From positions 2,108,001-2,172,000 of the forward strand of contig NZ_PRDL01000001.1 of assembly GCF_015182315.1 (NCBI RefSeq): DNA of 64,000 bases, given 5' to 3'. The notes beneath the pieces are model-generated. The model was not told where the DNA came from and made no database searches. It was given only the letters and a program-made list of their open reading frames with translations. Source of the DNA: Cellvibrio polysaccharolyticus. GTDB taxonomy: Bacteria; Pseudomonadota; Gammaproteobacteria; Pseudomonadales; Cellvibrionaceae. Made by a program: the position numbers and the translations under genes. Numbering within the stretch: position 1 is the first letter of the stretch; each line of letters begins with the position of its first letter. This document shows, piece after piece, positions 37,368-45,998 of this stretch.

Positions 37368-38139
37368 TAATGAATCCTTCAAGAAAGTTGTCATCGTTAC
37401 GCTGGCATTGTGTTTTGTCTGTTCGGTGATTGTTTCTTCGGCCGCGGTGCTGTTGAAGCCGATGCAAATCAGCAACAAAGCGCTGGACTTCAAGCGCAAC
37501 GTGCTGAGCATTGCCGACATTAATGAGCCAGGTAAAAGCGTTGAGCAGATTTACCAGGAGCGTGTTCAGGCGCGTGTGGTTGATCTGGAAACCGGTAAAT
37601 TTACCGATGAAATCAATGCTGAGACCTTTGATCAGGCAAAAGCGGCAAAAGATCCGGCTTACTCAATTTCACTGAATAGAGAAGATGATATTGCCAAGCT
37701 TAACCGTCGTGAAAACTACTCTGTGGTGTATCTGATTCAGGACGAAGCAGGCAACCTGGAAAAAATCATACTGCCGGTTCGTGGTAAAGGTCTCTGGTCT
37801 ACCATGTCAGGTTTGATGGTTCTGGAGTCTGACCTGAATACGGTAGCCGGTTTTGGCTTCTATGAGCACGGTGAAACCCCCGGTCTGGGTGGCGAAGTCG
37901 ATAATCCGGACTGGAAAGCGCAGTGGCCAGGCAAAGAGGTTTATGATGACCAGGGCAGACCGGTTCTGCGTGTGATCAAAGGCCATGTTGATGCCGGTTC
38001 TGCAGATGCAATTCATCAGGTTGATGGTATTTCCGGTGCAACCCTGACGGCGAACGGCGTTCGTAATCTGGTGCAATTCTGGCTGGGAGATAAAGGCTTC
38101 AAGCCATTCCTGACCAACCTTAAAGAAGGGGAGGCGTAA
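37360..38139 (+). CDS. nqrC: Na+-NQR subunit C (covalent FMN)
   Basis: 259 residues. One N-terminal helix (about 10-30) anchors a periplasmic FMN-binding domain. DGISGATLTANGV carries the FMN-accepting Thr228, which ApbE, encoded downstream, would modify. The GTG start at 37360 lies inside nqrB and has GGAGG 7 nt upstream, so GTG is real. Length and motif are normal for NqrC. Confidence 0.97.
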   Translation: MASNESFKKVVIVTLALCFVCSVIVSSAAVLLKPMQISNKALDFKRNVLSIADINEPGKSVEQIYQERVQARVVDLETGKFTDEINAETFDQAKAAKDPAYSISLNREDDIAKLNRRENYSVVYLIQDEAGNLEKIILPVRGKGLWSTMSGLMVLESDLNTVAGFGFYEHGETPGLGGEVDNPDWKAQWPGKEVYDDQGRPVLRVIKGHVDAGSADAIHQVDGISGATLTANGVRNLVQFWLGDKGFKPFLTNLKEGEA

Positions 38140-38142
38140 ATC

Positions 38143-38799
38143 ATGAAAATGAAAGAGCTTTTATTTGATCCCGTTTTTAAAAATAACCCGATTGCTCTGC
38201 AAATCCTGGGTATCTGCTCCGCATTGGCGGTAACCAACAATTTAACCATTACGCTGGTAATGTGTATTTCGTTGACGCTGGTAACCGCGTTTTCCAACTT
38301 CTTTGTGTCTATCGTGCGTAACCATATCCCGGGCAGCATTCGTATGATTGCCCAGTTGATCATTATTGCCTCGCTGGTAATTGTGGTTGACCAGGTGTTG
38401 AAAGCGGTTGCCTATGATGTAAGCAAGCAGTTGTCGGTGTTTGTGGGTTTGATTATGACCAACTGTATCGTTATGGGCCGCGCTGAAGCCTTTGCGATGA
38501 AGAACCCGCCGATTCCGAGCTTCCTTGACGGTTTGGGTAACGGTATTGGCTATAGCGCCATGCTGGTTGCTTTGGCTATTGTGCGTGAACTGTTCGGTTC
38601 CGGCTCTCTGTTGGGCTTTGAAATTCTGCCACTGGTTACCAATGGTGGCTGGTACGTACCCAATGGCCTGCTGTTGCTGCCACCGAGTGCGTTCTTCCTG
38701 ATCGGTTTGTTCATCTGGGCGTTGCGTGCCGTGAAGAAAGACCAGGTTGAAGTGGTAGATTTCAAGATTGCGCCTAATACCAAGCCGCAGGAGGCCTGA
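38143..38799 (+). CDS. nqrD: Na+-NQR subunit D
   Basis: 218 residues with six membrane helices. Together with NqrE it forms the membrane pseudo-symmetric pair that holds an iron centre and the sodium path. Conserved cysteines occur in TNCIVMGRAEAFAM and near ICSALAVTNN, placed as in the family. GGGGAGG lies upstream of ATG 38143, 3 nt after the nqrC stop. Confidence 0.96.
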   Translation: MKMKELLFDPVFKNNPIALQILGICSALAVTNNLTITLVMCISLTLVTAFSNFFVSIVRNHIPGSIRMIAQLIIIASLVIVVDQVLKAVAYDVSKQLSVFVGLIMTNCIVMGRAEAFAMKNPPIPSFLDGLGNGIGYSAMLVALAIVRELFGSGSLLGFEILPLVTNGGWYVPNGLLLLPPSAFFLIGLFIWALRAVKKDQVEVVDFKIAPNTKPQEA

Positions 38800-38801
38800 T
38801 C

Positions 38802-39410
38802 GTGGAACATTATTTAAGCCTGTTTATTCGCTCGATTTTTATCGAGAACATGGCGCTGGCGTTCTTCCTGGGGATGTGCACCTTTCTGGCCATCTCCAAG
38901 AAAATCACCTCGGCGTTCGGTTTGGCCATTGCTGTAGTGTTTGTTCAGGTCATAACCGTGCCCTTGAACAACCTGCTGTACACCTATGTGCTGGCTGAAG
39001 GCGCTCTGGCTTGGGCCGGTTTGCCTGACGTTGACCTGAGCTTTCTGTCTCTGGTGGTATTTATCGGTGTTATTGCAGCACTGATTCAGATCATTGAGAT
39101 GGTTCTCGATAAATACGTACCTTCGCTGTACAACACGCTGGGCGTTTATTTGCCGCTGATTGCGGTTCACTGTGCAATCTTCGGTGGCACCTTGTTCATG
39201 GTAGAGCGTGATTACAACTTTACCGAGAGTGTGGTGTACGGTGCAGGTTCCGGTTTGAGTTGGGGTCTTGCTGTAGTAGCGCTGGCGGGTATCCGTGAAA
39301 AAATGAAATACAGCGATGTACCGGACGGTTTGCGCGGTCTGGGTATTACCTTTATCACAGTGGGTCTGATGTCTCTCGGCTTTATGTCGTTTGGCGGCAT
39401 TGATCTGTAG
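38802..39410 (+). CDS. nqrE: Na+-NQR subunit E
   Basis: 202 residues, six membrane helices, paralogous to NqrD. MCTFLAISKK and VHCAIFGGTLFMVERDY hold the conserved cysteines that bind the intramembrane iron centre with NqrD. The GTG start at 38802 has AGGAGG 7 nt upstream, which fixes it. It lies 2 nt after nqrD. Confidence 0.96.
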   Translation: MEHYLSLFIRSIFIENMALAFFLGMCTFLAISKKITSAFGLAIAVVFVQVITVPLNNLLYTYVLAEGALAWAGLPDVDLSFLSLVVFIGVIAALIQIIEMVLDKYVPSLYNTLGVYLPLIAVHCAIFGGTLFMVERDYNFTESVVYGAGSGLSWGLAVVALAGIREKMKYSDVPDGLRGLGITFITVGLMSLGFMSFGGIDL

Positions 39411-39431
39411 TCAGCGGAGTAACTTTGTAGC

Positions 39432-40655
39432 ATGAATATAGAAATTATTCTTGGCGTCAGCATGTTCACCGCCATCATACTTGCGCTGGTGTTTGTAATT
39501 CTGGCTGCGCGTGCAAAATTGGTGAGCGCGGGTGATGTGACTATTAACATCAACCACGAAAAATCAATCACTGTAGCCGCAGGTGGAAAACTGCTGCAAA
39601 CACTGGCAAATAATGGTGTATTTCTGGCGTCTGCGTGTGGCGGCGGCGGTACCTGTGCCCAGTGTAAGTGTATTGTGATGTCCGGTGGTGGCTCCATGCT
39701 GCCTACCGAAGAGACTCACTTCAACAAGCGTCAGGCCCGTGAAGGCTGGCGTTTGTCCTGCCAGACTCCGGTCAAGCAGGATATGGAAATTGAAGTACCG
39801 GAAGACGTGTTTGGTGTTAAGCAGTGGGAATGTACTGTTGAATCCAACCCTAACGTTGCTACCTTCATTAAAGAGCTGACCTTGCGTTTGCCGGAAGGTG
39901 AAAACGTTAACTTCCGTGCCGGTGGTTATGTGCAGCTGGAATGCCCGGCTTATCATGTGAAGTTCAAGGACTTCGACATTGAGCCGCAATACCGTGGTGA
40001 CTGGGAACACTTCAAGTTCTTTGATATGGAGTCCAAAGTGGACGAGCCGGTTATCCGTGCTTACTCCATGGCGAACTACCCGGAAGAGAGAGGTATTGTT
40101 AAATTCAATATCCGTATCGCAACACCGCCACCGCGTACTCAGGGTTTGCCACCAGGGAAAATGTCTTCCTACGTGTTCAGCCTGAAGCCGGGTGACAAGA
40201 TCACTGTGTATGGTCCTTTTGGTGAGTTCTTCGCCAAAGACACCAAAGCCGAGATGGTCTTCATTGGTGGTGGTGCCGGTATGGCGCCGATGCGTTCGCA
40301 CATTTTCGATCAGCTGAAGCGTTTGAACTCACCGCGTAAAATGTCTTTTTGGTACGGTGCCCGTTCTTTGAAAGAATTGTTCTACAAAGAAGAGTACGAC
40401 CAACTGGCAACTGATTTCAGTAACTTCCAGTGGCACGTGGCGATGTCTGACCCGCAGCCGGAAGATAACTGGACAGGTCCTACCGGGTTTATTCATAACG
40501 TATTGTTTGAAAACTACCTGAAGGATCACCCGGCGCCGGAAGATTGTGAGTTCTACATGTGTGGACCTCCAATGATGAACGCGGCGGTTATCAAGATGTT
40601 AAAGAGCCTCGGTGTAGAAGACGAAAATATTTTGTTGGACGATTTCGGTGGCTAA
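39432..40655 (+). CDS. nqrF: Na+-NQR subunit F (NADH dehydrogenase, FAD and 2Fe-2S)
   Basis: 407 residues. One N-terminal helix anchors a ferredoxin-like domain with SACGGGGTCAQCKC (Cys69, Cys75, Cys78) and a fourth Cys in WRLSCQTP. A ferredoxin-reductase domain follows, with RAYSMANYP for FAD and FIGGGAGMAPMRSHI for NADH. It is the electron entry of the complex. ATG 39432 is 21 nt after nqrE. A strong terminator lies just past its stop, within the start of apbE. Confidence 0.97.
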   Translation: MNIEIILGVSMFTAIILALVFVILAARAKLVSAGDVTININHEKSITVAAGGKLLQTLANNGVFLASACGGGGTCAQCKCIVMSGGGSMLPTEETHFNKRQAREGWRLSCQTPVKQDMEIEVPEDVFGVKQWECTVESNPNVATFIKELTLRLPEGENVNFRAGGYVQLECPAYHVKFKDFDIEPQYRGDWEHFKFFDMESKVDEPVIRAYSMANYPEERGIVKFNIRIATPPPRTQGLPPGKMSSYVFSLKPGDKITVYGPFGEFFAKDTKAEMVFIGGGAGMAPMRSHIFDQLKRLNSPRKMSFWYGARSLKELFYKEEYDQLATDFSNFQWHVAMSDPQPEDNWTGPTGFIHNVLFENYLKDHPAPEDCEFYMCGPPMMNAAVIKMLKSLGVEDENILLDDFGG

Positions 40656-40665
40656 TCAAAGCGTG

Positions 40666-41718
40666 ATGAAAATTTTTATTCACACTTGCAAAACGAGGTC
40701 AGCGCTGCTGACCTCGTTTTTGTTTTTATGTCTTCTGCAAATTGGCTGCGCCAGGACTGATGAACCCGCAAGCTTCAAATTATCGGGGCAAACGATGGGT
40801 ACGACTTACCACATCACTGTGGTAAGCGATGGCGGCAGCAAATTTCCTGTCAGCGAAGAAGCGCTACATGAGCAGGTTGATAATGAGCTGCGTTTTATTA
40901 ACCAGACCATGTCAACGTATATTCCCGATTCGGAATTGATGCTCTTTAACGCCGCGCCAGTAGGGGAGTTGATCGCTGTTTCCCAGCCTCTTCGCGAGGT
41001 GTTTGAGCTGAGTGATTTCATCAGCCGCGAAAGCGGTGGCACCTTCGATGTAACTGTTGGGCCGCTGGTGAATTTGTGGGGCTTCGGCCCGGACAAGCAT
41101 GAAGATGAAGTGCCGGATGCTGCGGTAATTGAGGAGCTTAAAGCGCGCCTGGGTTATGCAAATCTCGATTTGAGTGAAGCCGGTGCGGTTCGTAAGCAGG
41201 GTGACGTTAAAGTCGACTTGTCTGCAATCGCCAAAGGCTATGGTGTAGATCGCGTGGCTTCTGTGATTGAAAAAGCCGGCATTCAACACTATATGGTAGA
41301 GATAGGCGGAGAAATTCGCACCCGTGGCCACAGCCCTCGCAATACCCCCTGGGTGATTGCCATTGAGCGGCCTTCTACGGTAGATCAGGAGGTTTTTACC
41401 ACGGTTCGCCTTGAACAGGCGGGTATGGCGACTTCCGGTGATTACCGCAATTACTTTGAGAAAGACGGTAAACGCTTCTCTCATACGATCAATCCGGTGA
41501 CGGGTTATCCCATTGAACACAATCTGGCGTCAGTTACCGTTATTGCGCCCACTGCCGCTGAAGCGGATGGCTGGGCTACGGCGATTATTGTGGCCGGCGT
41601 CGAAAAAGGCCTGGAAATGGCCGAAAAGCAGAAATTAGCTGTTTATATGATTGTCAAAGAAAACGAAGGCTTTGCCGAGCGCTTTTCCAGCGAGTTTTCA
41701 AAATTTAAACAACCGTGA
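40666..41718 (+). CDS. apbE: FAD:protein FMN transferase ApbE
   Basis: 350 residues, a periplasmic lipoprotein (signal peptide ending in the lipobox LLQIGC). It attaches FMN from FAD to the SGAT threonines of NqrB and NqrC, so its place in this operon fits. Motifs include SGQTMGTTYHITVV, TFDVTVGPLVNLWGFGP, DLSAIAKGYGVDRVA, EIGGEIRTRG and the Mg-binding end around GMATSGDYRNYF. ATG 40666 is preferred, but GTG 40648 (overlapping the nqrF end) and GTG 40663 are possible. The codons of its signal peptide contain a perfect terminator hairpin (40690-40727). Confidence 0.93.
   Translation: MKIFIHTCKTRSALLTSFLFLCLLQIGCARTDEPASFKLSGQTMGTTYHITVVSDGGSKFPVSEEALHEQVDNELRFINQTMSTYIPDSELMLFNAAPVGELIAVSQPLREVFELSDFISRESGGTFDVTVGPLVNLWGFGPDKHEDEVPDAAVIEELKARLGYANLDLSEAGAVRKQGDVKVDLSAIAKGYGVDRVASVIEKAGIQHYMVEIGGEIRTRGHSPRNTPWVIAIERPSTVDQEVFTTVRLEQAGMATSGDYRNYFEKDGKRFSHTINPVTGYPIEHNLASVTVIAPTAAEADGWATAIIVAGVEKGLEMAEKQKLAVYMIVKENEGFAERFSSEFSKFKQP
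40690..40727 (+). terminator. Strong intrinsic terminator inside the apbE signal-peptide codons
   Basis: AAAACGAGGTCAGC (40690-40703) pairs with GCTGACCTCGTTTT (40707-40720), a perfect 14-bp stem with a 3-nt loop, then TGTTTTT. It lies 35 nt after the nqrF stop and within the apbE reading frame, so it could act as an attenuator between the structural nqr genes and apbE-nqrM. Confidence 0.85.
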
Positions 41719-41734
41719 AAAAGAGGTAAAAGTT

Positions 41735-41986
41735 ATGGCTACGGTATTGGTTGCTCTGGTTGTCATGTTGATTTTCGTCGGTTTGATGTCTATCGGCGTT
41801 ATTTTCGGGCGCAAGCCTCTCAAGGGCTCTTGTGGCGGTATGGGCGCGGCGCTGGGTGAAAAAGATTATGTGTGTGATCTCTGCGGTGACGATGAAAGCA
41901 AATGTGAAGAAATCAACGCTGTAAAAACATCCACTGAAGAAAAAAGCGCTTTGGCGTATGAAGTAACTCAAAACAATAAAAAGTAA
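41735..41986 (+). CDS. nqrM: Na+-NQR maturation protein NqrM
   Basis: 83 residues. One N-terminal membrane helix (MATVLVALVVMLIFVGLMSIG) and a short tail with the cysteine motif SCGGMGAALGEKDYVCDLCGDDESKCE, the four-cysteine signature of NqrM (formerly DUF539). NqrM is needed to deliver iron to the NqrD/NqrE centre. AGAGG lies 8 nt before ATG 41735, 16 nt after apbE. The gene closes the nqr operon. Confidence 0.94.
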   Translation: MATVLVALVVMLIFVGLMSIGVIFGRKPLKGSCGGMGAALGEKDYVCDLCGDDESKCEEINAVKTSTEEKSALAYEVTQNNKK

Positions 41987-42043
41987 TACTGGTTGGTATC
42001 GGCAAAAAATACAGGTAGTTGTTTCGGTCAAACGGGGGTAAGA

Positions 42044-43441
42044 ATGGCTGACCATGTTTATGATGTACTGGTTATTGGATCCGGCCCCGCCGGAGAAAGC
42101 GCGGCAATAGCCGCATCGAAAGCAAATTTGAGAGTAGGGGTTGTAGAAAACAGGCCTTTGGTGGGGGGCGCTTGTGCGCACAAGGGAACCATCCCGTCAA
42201 AATCGTTGCGGCATGTTATTCGACAAATTATTCACTACAAAAACAGTACGCTGTTCCGGGAGATTGGGGACAGCCGTCGCCTTACTTATCCCCGGATTTT
42301 AAAATCAGCCCGTCAGGTAATCCCCAAACAGGTTGAGTTGCACACCAATTTTTATGTGCGCAATCGCATCAATTTGCACATTGGTCAGGCGTCATTTATT
42401 GATGCCAATACGGTGAGTGTCAGTGTGGTAGACGGCGCTCGTGAAACCTTCACCGCCACCAATATTGTTATCGCCACCGGTTCATCGCCTTATCATCCTG
42501 CGGATGTGGATTTTAATCATCCGCGCATATACGACAGCGACACCATTCTGGATATGCAACACACGCCACGGCACATCATTATTTATGGTGCCGGTGTCAT
42601 TGGTTGCGAGTATGCGTCGATGTTTTCCGGCATGGGCATGGTGGTTGATCTGATTAACAACCGCGATCGTTTGTTGTCATTTCTTGATGACGAAATTTCC
42701 GATGCCTTGAGCTATCACTTGCGTGACAGCGGTGTGACGGTTCGCCACAGCGAAGAATACGCACAAATTGAAGCCAATCAGCACAGCGTGACCCTGCACT
42801 TGAAATCGGGCAAGCGACTCAAAGCCGACGCGATTCTCTGGTGTAATGGCCGCAGTGGTAATACAGATTTATTGAATCTGGAGGCGATTGGTTTGCAGGC
42901 TGACTACCGTGGCAACCTTGAAGTAGACAAGCGCTACCGCACAGCGGTCGACAATATTTATGCGGTAGGTGATGTGATTGGCTGGCCGAGTCTGGCGAGT
43001 GCCTCGTTCGGGCAGGGGCGCGCGGTTTCCAGCATTATCGCCGGTGTAGAAATTCCGCCGGTGGATGATGTGCCGACCGGTATTTATACGCTGCCCGAAA
43101 TCAGTTCTATCGGTAAAACCGAAAATGAATTAACCGCTGCAAAAGTGCCTTACGAAGTAGGGCGTGCTTTCTTTAAAAATACCGCGCGTGGTCAAATCAG
43201 TGGTGATGACGTTGGTATGCTAAAGCTGCTCTTTCATGTCGACACCTTGCAAATTTTAGGTGTGCATTGTTTCGGTGGTGAAGCCGCAGAGATTGTTCAT
43301 ATTGGTCAGGCCATTATGCAACAGCCGGGGGAAGGGAATAATATTGGTTACTTTCTCAATAATACTTTCAATTATCCCACCATGGCTGAGGCATATCGCA
43401 TTGCCGCGCTGGATGGTATGAATCGCATTAACCGGTTGTAA
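42044..43441 (+). CDS. sthA: Soluble pyridine nucleotide transhydrogenase (Si-specific)
   Basis: 465 residues. FAD-binding GSGPAGESAA at the start, a second Rossmann motif IIYGAGVIGCEYASMF for NAD(P), and a C-terminal dimer domain. It resembles disulfide reductases, but the CxxxxC site reads GGACAHKGTIPSK, with Thr in place of the second Cys. This is the mark of SthA, which exchanges reducing power between NADPH and NAD+. GGGGGTAAGA precedes ATG 42044. It lies 57 nt after nqrM and may be read with it. Confidence 0.95.
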   Translation: MADHVYDVLVIGSGPAGESAAIAASKANLRVGVVENRPLVGGACAHKGTIPSKSLRHVIRQIIHYKNSTLFREIGDSRRLTYPRILKSARQVIPKQVELHTNFYVRNRINLHIGQASFIDANTVSVSVVDGARETFTATNIVIATGSSPYHPADVDFNHPRIYDSDTILDMQHTPRHIIIYGAGVIGCEYASMFSGMGMVVDLINNRDRLLSFLDDEISDALSYHLRDSGVTVRHSEEYAQIEANQHSVTLHLKSGKRLKADAILWCNGRSGNTDLLNLEAIGLQADYRGNLEVDKRYRTAVDNIYAVGDVIGWPSLASASFGQGRAVSSIIAGVEIPPVDDVPTGIYTLPEISSIGKTENELTAAKVPYEVGRAFFKNTARGQISGDDVGMLKLLFHVDTLQILGVHCFGGEAAEIVHIGQAIMQQPGEGNNIGYFLNNTFNYPTMAEAYRIAALDGMNRINRL

Positions 43442-43464
43442 GTTTTACCGCTGTTCATCTCTCG

Positions 43465-43500
43465 ATCCCTCAATGTTTTGCATTGGGGGATTTTTATTTT
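43465..43500 (+). terminator. Rho-independent terminator after sthA
   Basis: ATCCCTCAATG (43465-43475) pairs with CATTGGGGGAT (43481-43491) with G-U pairing, then TTTTATTTT. Confidence 0.88.
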
Positions 43501-43658
43501 GGTGCGGTAAATTTGCCGTGTGTTTTTCCTGTGTAAGATATCTCGCACAGGCTTTGCAGTGATTATTGACTGTTCATCTGCATCCTGATTTGCAAAGCTC
43601 CCTCTGACGCTGTTGGATGTATCAGCGTTTTCTCACTCAAAACATTAAAGGGATATTT

Positions 43659-43952
43659 ATGAAGACATTGTCTGCTATTTTTGTTGCCATTCTTATTTTG
43701 ATTGCCTCTCCTGCATTTGCCACTGACGATAATACGGCTACCGAATCCTTCGCTGCGCAGCTCGCCGTCAACATCAATTCTGCTGATGTCGAAACCCTGA
43801 CCCAGTTGAAAGGTGTTGGCGAAAAGAAGGCTGCCGATATTGTTGCCTGGCGCGATGCCAATGGTACATTTACGTCGGTTGAGCAACTGCTGGAAGTGCG
43901 CGGCATTGGCCCGGCAATTCTTGAGTCCAATCGCGATCGCATTCAGCTCTGA
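43659..43952 (+). CDS. ComEA-like helix-hairpin-helix protein, secreted
   Basis: 97 residues. A signal peptide (MKTLSAIFVAILILIASPAFA) is followed by a spacer and two helix-hairpin-helix units: VNINSADVETLTQLKGVGEKKAADIVAWRD and FTSVEQLLEVRGIGPAILE. This is the layout of the small ComEA proteins of gammaproteobacteria, which bind incoming DNA in the periplasm during natural transformation. GGGA lies before ATG 43659. It stands alone with its own terminator. A role in competence is inferred from the family; other competence genes are not in the window. Confidence 0.88.
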   Translation: MKTLSAIFVAILILIASPAFATDDNTATESFAAQLAVNINSADVETLTQLKGVGEKKAADIVAWRDANGTFTSVEQLLEVRGIGPAILESNRDRIQL

Positions 43953-44408
43953 GTAACCGGTTGGTATCAGGTCTTGTGGTGACGCAAGGCCTGACTTTAT
44001 TACCGCTGTAGCTCCGGATGAAAAGACTAATCTTGCGGGTGATATGAATAAAGCCTGCAGTAACCGACCTTTCTTCGGAAGATTTCACCGCCTGCATGTG
44101 ACTTTGTTTTCACTTTTTCTCTTTTCCTGACAATTTTTAGAAAAGCCTTTTTTTACTCAACTACACTTTAAAAATCAGCCGGTTAGCAGGTGCTGCGTGT
44201 TAAAATGCCGCATTTGATATCGGAACAGACCCAGGTCGGGAAAACCTCTCTTATTGTCTTTAAGACATTGTGGCTGTGGTGGCCGGTGTTTCTTCAAGCA
44301 TGTTTACCACCCTCTCAACCTGCCGGACCAACAGATAGCCTTGTTTGTCCCGGTCTTTTCTGTCTCCGATAAACGCTGTTTCAACCCAACCGGCCCCGGG
44401 AGAATTTT
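43953..44408. other. Intergenic region between the ComEA-like gene and pyrF
   Basis: 456 bp. The left end holds a terminator. The rest is AT-rich in its middle (44100-44175) and probably carries the pyrF promoter, which I could not place firmly. A short frame at 44190-44372 has no ribosome-binding site or homology. Confidence 0.5.
43967..44001 (+). terminator. Terminator after the ComEA-like gene
   Basis: TCAGGTCTTG (43967-43976) pairs with CAAGGCCTGA (43985-43994) with one G-U pair, followed by CTTTATT. Confidence 0.65.
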
Positions 44409-45122
44409 ATGAGCAATGCCAGCGACTCGCCTATTGTGGTGGCGATGGATTATGACAATATTGATGATTGTCTTGCGTTGGCCAGACGGCTGGCGCCTGA
44501 GCAGTGCCGACTAAAGGTCGGAAAAGAGTTGTTCACCAGTGCCGGCCCACTGGTTGTAGAAAAGCTGCACAACCTCGGTTTCGAGGTTTTTTTGGATCTC
44601 AAATTTCACGATATTCCCAACACCACTGCCAAAGCCGTAAAAGCGGCGGCTAACCTGGGTGTTTGGATGGTGAATGTTCATGCATCCGGTGGTGAGCGCA
44701 TGATGTCTGCCGCTCGCGATGCGCTTGAAGGTGTAGCAGGAAAACGTCCGCTGCTGATTGCCGTGACCGTACTGACCAGTATGGACGAGGCGGATCTCAA
44801 ACAAGTAGGTATTGCTACCTCGGCGGAAGAACAGGTGTTGCGTCTGGCGCGTCTGACCCATGCCAGCGGTCTTGATGGGGTGGTATGTTCTGCTCGCGAA
44901 GCTTCAATACTGCGCGCAGCAACCAATGACAACTTCTGTCTGGTGACTCCGGGTATCCGCTTACCCGACAGTCCCGCCGATGACCAGCGCCGCACACTGA
45001 CGCCGCCGGTGGCGATAGCAGAAGGCAGCAGTTATCTGGTGATCGGACGCCCGATTACCCGTTCTGCAGATCCGGTCGCTACCTGCGCGGAAATTCTGAA
45101 AAGCTTGTCAGTCGGGCGGTAA
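44409..45122 (+). CDS. pyrF: Orotidine 5'-phosphate decarboxylase
   Basis: 237 residues, a TIM barrel that makes UMP from OMP, the last step of de novo pyrimidine synthesis. VAMDYDNIDDC opens the barrel, and the catalytic DLKFHDIPNT motif is intact, as is the phosphate-binding VIGRPITRSADP near the end. GGGAG lies 8 nt before ATG 44409. cmk follows 43 nt later, linking two pyrimidine nucleotide enzymes. Confidence 0.96.
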   Translation: MSNASDSPIVVAMDYDNIDDCLALARRLAPEQCRLKVGKELFTSAGPLVVEKLHNLGFEVFLDLKFHDIPNTTAKAVKAAANLGVWMVNVHASGGERMMSAARDALEGVAGKRPLLIAVTVLTSMDEADLKQVGIATSAEEQVLRLARLTHASGLDGVVCSAREASILRAATNDNFCLVTPGIRLPDSPADDQRRTLTPPVAIAEGSSYLVIGRPITRSADPVATCAEILKSLSVGR

Positions 45123-45165
45123 TTGCTCGTCATTGTGTAACCGCCTACTGAAAGGGTAAAAAAAA

Positions 45166-45879
45166 TTGTCCGCATCTTCAATTAACACAGGCCTGGCTGC
45201 CAACACCGTTATCACCGTCGACGGCCCCAGCGGCGCAGGGAAGGGAACACTGAGCTATCTGTTAGCTCGAAAAACCGGTTTTCATTTGCTCGATAGCGGT
45301 GCGCTTTACCGTTTGGTAGCGCTTGCATCCTTGCAAGCCAATGCGGATCTGCAAGATCAGCCGGCGATCGAAAAAATTGCCGAAACCTTGAATGTTGTTT
45401 TTGATACATCTTCGGAGCCGGTCAGGGTTATGTTGAACAGTCAGGATGCAACCCTGGCCATCCGGGAAGAAAAAACCGGCATGACCGCCTCCATTGTTGC
45501 GGCCTACCCGGGTGTTCGTGCCGCTTTGTTAACACGGCAACGCGCTTTTGCATTGGCACCGGGTTTGATTGCTGACGGGCGTGATATGGGTACCTGCGTT
45601 TTCCCCAATGCAGATCTCAAATTTTTTCTCACCGCCAGTGCCGAGGCACGCGCTGAGCGTCGGTACCGTCAATTAATTGCCAAAGGTGAAAGTGTCGACA
45701 AAGCAGCATTGGTAAAAGATATTCAGGAGCGTGACGAGCGTGATAGCAACCGTAGCGTTTCACCTTTGAAGCCTGCGGCGGATGCTATTTTCATCGATAG
45801 CACCGAGATGACGATTGATGAGGTGCTGAATCTGATGCTGAGCAAGGCTCAACCTTTAATTTCACGCAGCGCACAATGA
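45166..45879 (+). CDS. cmk: Cytidylate kinase
   Basis: 237 residues. The P-loop is GPSGAGKGT (about 20-28), followed by LDSGALYR and the CMP-binding insert, with DGRDMGTCVFP and QERDERDSNR later. It phosphorylates CMP and dCMP. The start is a TTG at 45166 with GAAAGGG about 8 nt upstream; no ATG or GTG lies before the conserved core. In most relatives rpsA follows cmk; here cpsG does, so the locus is rearranged. Confidence 0.94.
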   Translation: MSASSINTGLAANTVITVDGPSGAGKGTLSYLLARKTGFHLLDSGALYRLVALASLQANADLQDQPAIEKIAETLNVVFDTSSEPVRVMLNSQDATLAIREEKTGMTASIVAAYPGVRAALLTRQRAFALAPGLIADGRDMGTCVFPNADLKFFLTASAEARAERRYRQLIAKGESVDKAALVKDIQERDERDSNRSVSPLKPAADAIFIDSTEMTIDEVLNLMLSKAQPLISRSAQ

Positions 45880-45998
45880 GTGGCTGTCTGCAAATCGTCA
45901 AAAATCTGTATTATGCTGTCATGAAATGTGGCAGCTGCATCATACTGCCGGCAAATTGTCCGGTACATTCTTGCTAACGACCAGAACGGAAACTCTTT

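Noticed and set aside
44190..44372. A 60-codon frame upstream of pyrF
   Set aside because: No ribosome-binding site, low-complexity hydrophobic sequence and no family match.
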